Of a DNA stretch of 36,241 nucleotides, positions 17,731-24,570 are shown piece after piece (positions within the stretch are counted from its first letter, which is position 1; every line of letters begins with the position of its first letter). Under the pieces are notes generated by a model that worked only from the letters and a program-made list of their open reading frames with translations, was not told the DNA's origin and searched no databases. The position numbers and the translations under genes are program-made. Source of the DNA: CAYVKM01 sp964452045 (GTDB lineage: Bacteria; Calditrichota; Calditrichia; RBG-13-44-9); the NCBI GenBank assembly GCA_964452045.1, contig CAYVKM010000032.1, forward strand, positions 1 through 36,241, written 5' to 3'.

Positions 17731-18993
17731 ATGAATATTCTTGTTTTAGGTGGCGGTGGCCGGGAACACGCTCTGGTATGGAAAATCAATCAATCTCCCC
17801 AGGTAAAAAAAATCTATTGCATTCCAGGCAATGCTGGTATTGAGCAACTGGCAGAGTGTCATCAGCTTTCGTTAAATGATTTTCCAGCTCTGGTGGATTT
17901 TGTGGACAAATTTAAGATCGATCTGACGGTTGTTGGTCCGGAACAACCGCTAGTAGAAGGAATTGTAGGTTATTTTGAAGCAAGAAATTTGCCCATCTTC
18001 GGACCTCTGCGGTCCGCGGCGCAACTTGAAGGTAGCAAAGTATTTTCTAAAAACTTTATGAAACGCCATGGGATTCCCACAGCCCATTATGCGGTATTTT
18101 CAAATTCGAGCCAAGCACTTGATTATCTGAAAAAAGTACCGGAAAGCAAAATTGTGATCAAAGCAGATGGTCTGGCGGCGGGAAAGGGCAGTATTGTCTG
18201 TGCGGATAAAAATGAGGCGGCAGATGCTATTCGCTCCATGCTGGTAAACCATGTTTTTAAGGATGCCGGTAATCAAATTGTGATTGAAGAATTCATGGAT
18301 GGTGAGGAAGCCAGCCTATTTGTCATCAGTGATGGCAAGGATTACAAGGTTTTATCCCCGGCCCAGGATTTTAAACGTGCTTTGAATGGAGATGGAGGGA
18401 AAAATACCGGTGGAATGGGGAGCTATGCTCCAACGCCATTTTTAAGTCCTCAAAATTATCAGAGAGCTTTGTCTGAAGTTGTGGAACCGGTGCTGGAGGG
18501 ATTAGCATCCGAGAGGATTATTTATAAGGGTGTTTTATACTGCGGATTGATGCTTACACCTGAAGGACCCAGAGTGGTAGAATTCAATTGTCGTTTTGGT
18601 GATCCGGAAACCCAGGTAGTACTACCCCTTCTGGAAACCGATCTGGTTGAAATCCTGCAATCGGCAGTTCAAGGTGTAATAGTTAATCAGGATATTCAAT
18701 TGAAGAAACAACATGCGGTGTGCGTTATTGCTGCTTCGGGTGGTTATCCGGATGCCTACGAAAAGGGTAAAGTGATTGCAGGATTGGATCAACCGGGAAA
18801 TCAGGCTCTGGTTTTCCATGCCGGGACAGTCCGTCGGAATGATCAAATCCTGACCAATGGCGGCCGGGTGCTGGGTGTAACCGGTATCGGTTCCGATTTA
18901 AAAACGGCAGTAAAACAGGCATATGATACCCTGGGCCATATTCATTTTGATAAAATGCACTATCGTAAGGATATTGCGGCAAAAGCCCTGTAA
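17731..18993 (+). CDS. purD: Phosphoribosylamine--glycine ligase (GAR synthetase)
   Basis: A 420-aa ATP-grasp enzyme that joins glycine to phosphoribosylamine, the second step of de novo purine synthesis. Family motifs: N-terminal G-G-G-G-R-E-H-A-L, G-P-E-Q-P-L-V-E-G-I, ATP-grasp K-A-D-G-L-A-A-G-K-G, G-G-M-G-S-Y-A-P-T-P and metal-binding F-N-C-R-F-G-D-P-E-T-Q. Length is normal. A GTG at 17728 is in frame, but AGGAG at 17721-17725 is 5 nt from ATG 17731 and only 2 nt from the GTG, so ATG is preferred. It starts 8 nt after the TPR gene, making uvrB-TPR-purD one probable transcript. No other pur gene is in the window. Confidence 0.97.
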   Translation: MNILVLGGGGREHALVWKINQSPQVKKIYCIPGNAGIEQLAECHQLSLNDFPALVDFVDKFKIDLTVVGPEQPLVEGIVGYFEARNLPIFGPLRSAAQLEGSKVFSKNFMKRHGIPTAHYAVFSNSSQALDYLKKVPESKIVIKADGLAAGKGSIVCADKNEAADAIRSMLVNHVFKDAGNQIVIEEFMDGEEASLFVISDGKDYKVLSPAQDFKRALNGDGGKNTGGMGSYAPTPFLSPQNYQRALSEVVEPVLEGLASERIIYKGVLYCGLMLTPEGPRVVEFNCRFGDPETQVVLPLLETDLVEILQSAVQGVIVNQDIQLKKQHAVCVIAASGGYPDAYEKGKVIAGLDQPGNQALVFHAGTVRRNDQILTNGGRVLGVTGIGSDLKTAVKQAYDTLGHIHFDKMHYRKDIAAKAL

Positions 18994-19104
18994 TAGTAAT
19001 TCTTATAAAGAAGTCAGATAAATTTCGAATTTCATCACATAAATCTAAAATTGTTTGCCTTAATTTGAAAACTGTTAAACGGATCTGAAGAGGAGAAAGT
19101 GCGA

Positions 19105-20037
19105 ATGAAGATTCTGATTACCGGTGGGGCAGGATTTATCGGTTCGAATGTTGCCGATCGATATCTGGAACTGGGTCACGAGATTATTGTTGTGGATAAT
19201 CTGGTTACCGGTCAACGAGAAAATATTCCGGAAAAGGCAAAATTTTACCAGGTGGATATCTGTGATGCCGATAAGATAACCCGAATAGTCAACAAAGAGA
19301 AACCTGAGATTGTTAATCATCATGCGGCACAGATGGATGTTCGCAAATCAGTTGACGATCCCATCTACGATGCCGCGGTCAATGTGCTGGGCAGCCTGAA
19401 TTTATTGCAAAATTGTGCTCAACATAAAATCCGGAAATTTATATTTGCCTCAACCGGGGGAGCTATTTACGGAGAACAGGATTATTTTCCCGCAGATGAG
19501 AAACACTCTCTAAGGCCTTTATCCCCCTACGGCATTACCAAGTTAACCACGGAAAAATATTTGTATTTTTATCATCTTACTTATGGTCTAAATTATACTG
19601 TACTGCGTTATGCTAATGTTTATGGACCTAGGCAAAATCCCCATGGAGAGGCGGGTGTGGTAGCAATATTTTCGGAAAGAATTTTGGCCGGAGGACAACC
19701 CATTATCAATGGCGATGGATTACAGACCCGGGATTATGTCTATGTGGGAGATGTGGTTATAGCGAATCAGCTGGTTCTCAACAATGGTGATAATTCAGTT
19801 TACAACATCGGAACAGGTATTGAAACCAATGTCAACGAACTATTTGCAAATATTGTGAAGTCTGCTGACAGAAATGTTCCGGAAAGACATGGTGAGGCAA
19901 AACCCGGAGAGCAGAAAAGAAGTGTCCTGGATAGCGCACTAATCGCAGAAGAATTAAAATGGAAACCATCCGTTCCATTAGCTGAAGGTATTCAAAACAC
20001 AGTCGAATTTTTTCGAAATAAATTATCCCGTTCATAA
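19105..20037 (+). CDS. NAD-dependent epimerase/dehydratase, UDP-glucose 4-epimerase-like
   Basis: A 310-aa extended short-chain dehydrogenase. It has the Rossmann G-G-A-G-F-I-G (residues 7-13), D31 after V-V for NAD preference, S116-T117 in F-A-S-T-G-G-A-I-Y-G and the catalytic Y142-x-x-x-K146 (Y-G-I-T-K), then R-Y-A-N-V-Y-G-P-R-Q-N-P. This matches GalE-like enzymes that interconvert UDP-sugars for polysaccharide or glycan synthesis; the exact sugar cannot be told. GTG 19099 is in frame, but AGGAG (19091-19095) sits 9 nt from ATG 19105 and 3 nt from the GTG, and the family starts M-K-I-L-I-T-G-G. The AbrB gene starts 16 nt after its stop, so it may head the operon 19105-22282. Confidence 0.9.
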   Translation: MKILITGGAGFIGSNVADRYLELGHEIIVVDNLVTGQRENIPEKAKFYQVDICDADKITRIVNKEKPEIVNHHAAQMDVRKSVDDPIYDAAVNVLGSLNLLQNCAQHKIRKFIFASTGGAIYGEQDYFPADEKHSLRPLSPYGITKLTTEKYLYFYHLTYGLNYTVLRYANVYGPRQNPHGEAGVVAIFSERILAGGQPIINGDGLQTRDYVYVGDVVIANQLVLNNGDNSVYNIGTGIETNVNELFANIVKSADRNVPERHGEAKPGEQKRSVLDSALIAEELKWKPSVPLAEGIQNTVEFFRNKLSRS

Positions 20038-20053
20038 AAATGAGGGGAAAATT

Positions 20054-20245
20054 ATGAAATTTACCACATTTATGACTGAAGTCCGGGAGGACAATGCGAT
20101 TGAAATACCGGTGGAAATCAGGGAAAAACTGGATCTCCGGAGTGGTGATAAATTGGAAATTACCCTTAAGAAGGTCAAATCCCGCAGACTTGAAATTCTC
20201 ATCAGTGAAAACCCGCTTTATAAGCTCATCAAATTTTCTGAGTAA
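20054..20245 (+). CDS. AbrB/SpoVT-family DNA-binding protein (antitoxin-like)
   Basis: A 63-aa protein with a single swapped-hairpin AbrB fold over residues 1-50: V-R-E-D-N-A-I-E-I-P-V-E-I-R-E-K-L-D-L-R-S-G-D-K-L-E-I. In the family, dimers of this fold bind DNA, and in VapB-type toxin-antitoxin systems the tail also blocks the toxin. The tail here (P-L-Y-K-L-I-K-F) could contact the next gene's product, which is PIN-like. Start ATG 20054 follows AGGGG (20043-20047). It lies between an epimerase (16 nt before) and the PIN-like gene (14 nt after). Confidence 0.8.
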   Translation: MKFTTFMTEVREDNAIEIPVEIREKLDLRSGDKLEITLKKVKSRRLEILISENPLYKLIKFSE

Positions 20246-20259
20246 AGGAGCGTGAGGAT

Positions 20260-20679
20260 ATGAGAATATTTATCGATCGAATTGCCTTGATTGCTCTTTC
20301 CAATAAGGAAGATCCCAACCATTCCGTTTTCAAAGAACAGTTCAAGTATTATCTGGATGGAGGGCATAATTTCTATACCACAAACGTCATCGTGGGAAAT
20401 GTTATTTCTCATATTAAAGAGACGCAGGGTGGAGTAAGGGCAAACAAATTTTATGATATTTTAGAGGAAGCCTGGTTGGGCACCCGTCTTCATTTTTTGT
20501 GGATTGGCCGAAGAACCCAACGGGATGCGGTAAAACTATTTAAAAAATTTCCCGAGGATAAATTGTCCCTGTTTGATGCGGCAAATATTGTATTGATGAA
20601 TCGTCGGAATATTCGTTTTATCATGACTACGAATAGCGCCTACAGTAAAATGGGTTTTAAAATGATACCGGAAAATTAA
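20260..20679 (+). CDS. PIN-domain protein (VapC-like), two catalytic acids apparently replaced
   Basis: A 139-aa PIN-fold protein. The normal VapC core is recognisable: M-R-I-F-I-D (Asp6), A-L-I-A-L, an H-F/Y-T-T-N stretch, a middle helix, K-L-S-L-F-D (Asp106) and a final T-N-S-A-Y-S-K-M-G-F. PIN nucleases cut RNA with four acids. Asp6 and Asp106 remain, but the Glu expected in the second helix is Asn47 (V-I-V-G-N-V) and the fourth Asp, expected before the last helix, is Asn125. If this eye alignment is right, the protein can no longer bind the metal ions properly and may be a binding-only PIN. It pairs with the AbrB gene 14 nt upstream as vapBC modules do, and is followed after 11 nt by the YqeC-like gene. 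Confidence 0.7.
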   Translation: MRIFIDRIALIALSNKEDPNHSVFKEQFKYYLDGGHNFYTTNVIVGNVISHIKETQGGVRANKFYDILEEAWLGTRLHFLWIGRRTQRDAVKLFKKFPEDKLSLFDAANIVLMNRRNIRFIMTTNSAYSKMGFKMIPEN

Positions 20680-20690
20680 GGATATGATTT

Positions 20691-21449
20691 ATGGCATTGG
20701 TGAAACAGTTATTGCTAAATAAGGAGTTTAAAGTTATCGGACTGTTGGGTGGTAAAGGACGCAATTATCTGGCGAATGAACTTGCCGGAGAACTGGCCAG
20801 GGATGGAAAACATGTGGTTATTACCCATCTGGAAGCACAGATGTTGCCAACCTCGGGCCAGATTGTTTTCGATAAAAATAAAAATAATCTGCTAAAGAAA
20901 ATAAATAGCGAGATCAAAAAGAATCCGATAATCTATGCCGGCCTTAATTTGACCGAACATTTAATGGACGGAATTGAACCGGATATGGTCAAAAAAGTAG
21001 TTGGACTGGAAAATGTGGATTATCTGGTGTTAATTCTGGGCACCAACGATAAAGTCAGCATTTTTACCAAGAAGCAAATCGCCGCTTATTCCAAACTGTC
21101 GTTTCTGGATCAAATGATCTATTGCTTTCAGCTGGATTACATTGATTCCGCCTTTTCAGATGGATTTATATCCAATGAGAAGGATTTCTTAAAACAGTTT
21201 CCTCAATACCAGCAAAATCCGGTCGTCCGCTATGAATTGATTGTCGAATACCTCAATGATGAAAAAAATGGGGCCAAAAAATTATTTCAGCAGAAATGGC
21301 CCTGTGTTCTGGTATTTACCGATATAACCAATTTGCTCCTGGAAAATAAAGTCATCAATTTATCCCGGGATCTGTTTACCAGAAATTTCGAAAACTTATA
21401 TCAGGCCAATTTCAGAGAAAATATTATCAAACCTGTCTCTGCAAAATGA
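20691..21449 (+). CDS. YqeC-like protein (selenium-dependent hydroxylase accessory family), divergent
   Basis: A 252-aa protein that I place in the YqeC family mainly from its shape and its partner. Residues 15-40 (V-I-G-L-L-G-G-K-G-R-N-Y-L-A-N-E-L-A-G-E) line up with the YqeC start V-I-S-L-x-G-x-G-G-K-T-T-L; the later H-V-V-I-T matches where YqeC has its T-T-T-T stretch. The Walker-type lysine-threonines are changed to Arg-Asn-Tyr, and the E-A-D-G-A motif is not visible (L-I-L-G-T-N-D instead). In bacteria YqeC helps mature selenium-dependent molybdenum hydroxylases; that role needs the missing motifs, so it is uncertain here. The start has AAGGAT at 20678-20683. The stop overlaps the next ATG as ATGA. 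Confidence 0.5.
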   Translation: MALVKQLLLNKEFKVIGLLGGKGRNYLANELAGELARDGKHVVITHLEAQMLPTSGQIVFDKNKNNLLKKINSEIKKNPIIYAGLNLTEHLMDGIEPDMVKKVVGLENVDYLVLILGTNDKVSIFTKKQIAAYSKLSFLDQMIYCFQLDYIDSAFSDGFISNEKDFLKQFPQYQQNPVVRYELIVEYLNDEKNGAKKLFQQKWPCVLVFTDITNLLLENKVINLSRDLFTRNFENLYQANFRENIIKPVSAK

Positions 21450-22282
21450 AGTCATCTAAATTTATTCCTATTGTTGGGGGTGGGGAATTTGCTTCCGCTA
21501 TTGCCTATTATTTATGGAAGGCGCATATTCCCACTGTCATGGCTGTCTCGGAATATGAAATTCATCTTCGGCGTCCGGTTTGTTTTGGTGAGGCAGCTAA
21601 AACAGGCAAGAAGCAGATAGAAGATATTACCGCCATACTGATAACCGCAGATCATCTGGCTCGTTATGAAAAAGAGTCGCCAACCGGAAAATGGAAAAAA
21701 GCAATTCAATTTCATCAGGAGAATAATAATCTCCCGCTTTTTTTACTGGAAGAGTTGCCGGAATTTCTAGAGATTCTCCAACCGGATATTCTTATTAACA
21801 CTGTACAGTCTGCTGAATCCGATTTTGGGATTGATGCTGCTTCTTTGGTTATTGGATTATATTCTGAACATCAACCGGGTGAAAACTGCCATGTAGCGGT
21901 AGAAACCCGTTTAAATCATTGGCTGGGATCGGCCTATCATCATATTCCTCCGGAACTGCCGGAAATTGATCTTCATCTGTTCAGAAAAACTTTTGATCAA
22001 ATAAATTCACCCCTGGAAGGTGTATTTGTGGCAATTAAGGAAATTGGGGAGGATATCCAAATTAATGAAGCACTGGGAACAATTCAGAATATTGAAATTC
22101 GTTCTCCCTATAAAGGGCAAGTTTGGGGACTTGTTCATAGCGGCAATATTGTCTTTCCCAGACAACCCCTGGCGCTGATCTATGATGGGCATTCGGAAGA
22201 TAAATATACCTCGTTTGATTTCAGACAGCGAACAGTCGCCGGAACGGTATTGAAAGAGATTTTTCATTTTCAAATTACATAA
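21446..22282 (+). CDS. YqeB/EF2563-family protein (selenium-dependent molybdenum hydroxylase system), divergent
   Basis: A 278-aa protein matching the YqeB family over its whole length. Residues 8-20 (P-I-V-G-G-G-E-F-A-S-A-I-A) correspond to the family's G-G-G-D-L-A-T-G; residues 42-50 are R-R-P-V-C-F-G-E-A, close to the family R-R-T-V-A-F-x-E-A; residues 134-161 contain L-V-I-G-L then C-H-V-A-V-E-T and H-W-L-G; the C-terminal third has G-V-F-V-A-I-K-E-I-G and A-G-T-V-L-K-E-I. Known relatives lie beside selenate-dependent xanthine/purine hydroxylase genes and YqeC. No such enzyme lies in this window. The Asp of G-D-L is Glu14 and the P-G of I-G-L-G-P-G is not kept. It is coupled by ATGA overlap to the YqeC-like gene. 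Confidence 0.75.
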   Translation: MKSSKFIPIVGGGEFASAIAYYLWKAHIPTVMAVSEYEIHLRRPVCFGEAAKTGKKQIEDITAILITADHLARYEKESPTGKWKKAIQFHQENNNLPLFLLEELPEFLEILQPDILINTVQSAESDFGIDAASLVIGLYSEHQPGENCHVAVETRLNHWLGSAYHHIPPELPEIDLHLFRKTFDQINSPLEGVFVAIKEIGEDIQINEALGTIQNIEIRSPYKGQVWGLVHSGNIVFPRQPLALIYDGHSEDKYTSFDFRQRTVAGTVLKEIFHFQIT

Positions 22283-22545
22283 TATCCAAACCAAAACCCG
22301 GATTAGCAATAAATCTGTATTGTCCTGGCCGGATAATTATTTCAATTTTCGAGGGAGTTTAACCCATTATTCTGATTCAATATTTGGTTTTTACCGATTT
22401 CATATTTACTTTTTTTCCATTGGATGTATCGAATTATCCACTCAATAAGTATTTTTCAATACCGGAGGCTGAAAACAAATCGTAATTGGTAAGCCGGACA
22501 AAACGGACCTAAACTTCCCCATCTGTTTATTTATTTGGAGGCATT

Positions 22546-23937
22546 GTGAACGGATTTCTGGAGTATGTGGACAAATTTATCGTCGGGTATAACGAATACA
22601 TCGGGCAGTATCTGCTCCTGGCTTTTCTTATTCCCACCGGAATTTATTTCGCTTTTAAATTTAAATTTCTGCATGTAACCAAATTTTTTCATTCTCTCCG
22701 GATCATCAGTGGAAAATATGATAATCCGGACGATGTGGGGGACATCAACCATTTTCGGGCACTTACCACTGCGTTATCTGCAACTGTCGGTACTGGTAAC
22801 ATCGTGGGAGTTGCCCTTGCAATTTACTACGGCGGGCCAGGCGCAATCTTCTGGATGTGGGTTACCGGTTTCCTGGGAATGATCCTGAAGTTTACCGAAT
22901 GTACCCTTTCTTTTCTTTACCGGAAAGTCCATCCGGATGGTTCGATTTCCGGTGGACCGATGTATTACATGGAGCTTGGACTAAAGGAAAAATTGGGATC
23001 CCTGGCGAAAATAATGGCCGTGGTCTTTGCCTTTGCCACTATCCTCTGCTCGCTGGGTACCGGAAATATGGCTCAATCCAATTCGATATCGGATGTAATT
23101 AATACCAACTATGGAATACCGACCTGGGGTACCGGATTGTTTATTACTATCCTGGTGTTGCTGGTAATTGTGGGTGGAATCAAACGGATTGCCCAGGTGA
23201 CCTCCAAACTGGTTCCGTTTATGGCAGCTATGTATTTTATCAGTGCAATTGTTGCCACGGTCATTTATTTTAATCAATTGCCCGCTGCATTCCGGCTAAT
23301 TTTTGAAAGTGCTTTTACCGGTCAGGCGGCTACCGGTGGATTTATCGGTGCTGCTTTTATCTATACTTTGCGATTTGGAGTGGCCAGAGGTCTGTTTTCC
23401 AATGAAGCCGGCCAGGGATCTGCAGCTATAGCCCATGCTGCAGCGAAGACGGAATATCCGGTTCGAGAAGGTCTGGTTGCCTCTGTGGGACCATTTGTAG
23501 ATACTATTATTATTTGCAGCCTCACCGCGATGGTCATTGTGGTCACCGGTGCCTGGACTTCCGGTATTAAAGGTGTTGGAATGACCGTTGAAGGATTTTA
23601 TCGGGGATTAAAACCGATTGGTCTGGGTAACTGGAGCCAGCATGTGGTGGCAGCCGGATTGATTATGTTTGCGTTTTCTACAATTATTAGCTGGTCTTAT
23701 TACGGAAACCGGGCTGTGGAATATTTATTCGGTGAAAAATCTATCCGCCTTTATCAGTGGGTGTTCGGGCTTTTTGTTTTCTTGGGATCCATCTGGGGCA
23801 TCGATCTGGTCTGGCATTTTGTGGATATGGTAATCACTTTTATGACCATTCCGAATCTGATTGCCATTGTGTTACTGTCATCCATTGTTAAACGGGAAGC
23901 CGATAAATATTTTAAAGCGATGAAAGGGATAATCTAA
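22546..23937 (+). CDS. Sodium:alanine/glycine symporter (AGCS family)
   Basis: A 463-aa integral membrane protein with about ten hydrophobic segments. It carries the AGCS core: F-R-A-L-T-T-A-L-S-A-T-V-G-T-G-N-I-V-G-V-A followed by G-G-P-G-A-I-F-W-M-W, S-G-G-P-M-Y-Y-M-E, F-S-N-E-A-G-Q-G-S-A-A-I-A-H-A-A and A-F-S-T-I-I-S-W-S-Y-Y-G-N-R-A. These transporters import alanine or glycine with sodium. The start is GTG 22546, with GGAGG at 22537-22541, 4 nt away. The 263-nt region before it is long enough for a leader, but I could not find a glycine riboswitch there. Length is typical. Confidence 0.93.
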   Translation: MNGFLEYVDKFIVGYNEYIGQYLLLAFLIPTGIYFAFKFKFLHVTKFFHSLRIISGKYDNPDDVGDINHFRALTTALSATVGTGNIVGVALAIYYGGPGAIFWMWVTGFLGMILKFTECTLSFLYRKVHPDGSISGGPMYYMELGLKEKLGSLAKIMAVVFAFATILCSLGTGNMAQSNSISDVINTNYGIPTWGTGLFITILVLLVIVGGIKRIAQVTSKLVPFMAAMYFISAIVATVIYFNQLPAAFRLIFESAFTGQAATGGFIGAAFIYTLRFGVARGLFSNEAGQGSAAIAHAAAKTEYPVREGLVASVGPFVDTIIICSLTAMVIVVTGAWTSGIKGVGMTVEGFYRGLKPIGLGNWSQHVVAAGLIMFAFSTIISWSYYGNRAVEYLFGEKSIRLYQWVFGLFVFLGSIWGIDLVWHFVDMVITFMTIPNLIAIVLLSSIVKREADKYFKAMKGII

Positions 23938-23991
23938 AAAATCGATATGATTATCTCTTAATCGCCGGACTTAAATTGCTGTAAGCTGATA

Positions 23992-24405
23992 TTATCTGCC
24001 TAATCTTTCCTCATTCAATGCTCCGCTGAATATCTCCAGGAGCCCGATGCCAAGCACAAGTAAAGCGACGATCCACAATATCACAATTCCCCGGACCGGG
24101 GTATCTAACCCGCCAAAAAGAAGCCAGCCAACCAGTACCAGGGATCCGCACAAATTGATTATAACAGCACCGGCTAATCCCAGACCGGCCGATCCCTTTT
24201 CACGGCGCGATCTTTCCTGAAATAGTGCAATGCCAATCCCAAAAAGGACTGCTCCCAGAATGCTGGCATAGAAATAGTTTATTTCCTGCGGCAATCCCAG
24301 AAAATTTACCAGACCGGCCGGGAAAAATAGAAGAAATAACCCAAGGAGGATATTTACCATTCCATCCAATGCCAGCAGATTCTTATGTGTTTTTTTCAAC
24401 TCCAT
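23992..24405 (-). CDS. Small four-helix membrane protein of unknown function
   Basis: A 137-aa protein with four hydrophobic segments separated by short loops, the loops rich in K, R and E (K-K-T-H-K, E-R-S-R-R-E-K, E-E-R). I do not recognise a characterised family. The ATG at 24405 is preferred over an in-frame GTG at 24414, which would add three residues; neither has a good ribosome site. It lies 3' of the RND pump on the same strand but a hairpin at 24481-24503 stands between the two, so it may be separately expressed. Confidence 0.6.
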   Translation of the reverse strand: MELKKTHKNLLALDGMVNILLGLFLLFFPAGLVNFLGLPQEINYFYASILGAVLFGIGIALFQERSRREKGSAGLGLAGAVIINLCGSLVLVGWLLFGGLDTPVRGIVILWIVALLVLGIGLLEIFSGALNEERLGR

Positions 24406-24477
24406 GAATTTCACGCTTTCATTTTTAAGTTTCCAGGATTTATTTACTCATTACTATATAATTAAACAGACAAATAT

Positions 24478-24511
24478 GAGAATCCCCCTTGATGAGGGGG
24501 ATTTTATTCTC
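24478..24511. terminator. Bidirectional hairpin terminator
   Basis: AATCCCCCT (24481-24489) pairs perfectly with AGGGGGATT (24495-24503) around a 5-nt loop; on the plus strand TTTTATT follows. A second, competing outer pair is GAGAAT (24478-24483) with ATTCTC (24506-24511). It sits just after the RND pump gene on the minus strand. The plus-strand T run is the better one, so termination of the leftward operon is less certain. Confidence 0.7.
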
Positions 24512-24570
24512 AGTAATACAATTTTTTCTGGTGAGGCACTATCATGGTTCAGCACACCAAATCCATTATA

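Noticed and set aside
22283..22545. Glycine riboswitch in front of the AGCS symporter
   Set aside because: AGCS genes often have one, so I looked for its conserved cores. I see only a loose G-G-A-C-A-A-A-A-C-G-G-A-C resemblance and no matching aptamer core or terminator, so I do not call it. A TTGGTA (22486-22491) / TAAACT (22510-22515) promoter pair is also too weak to list.
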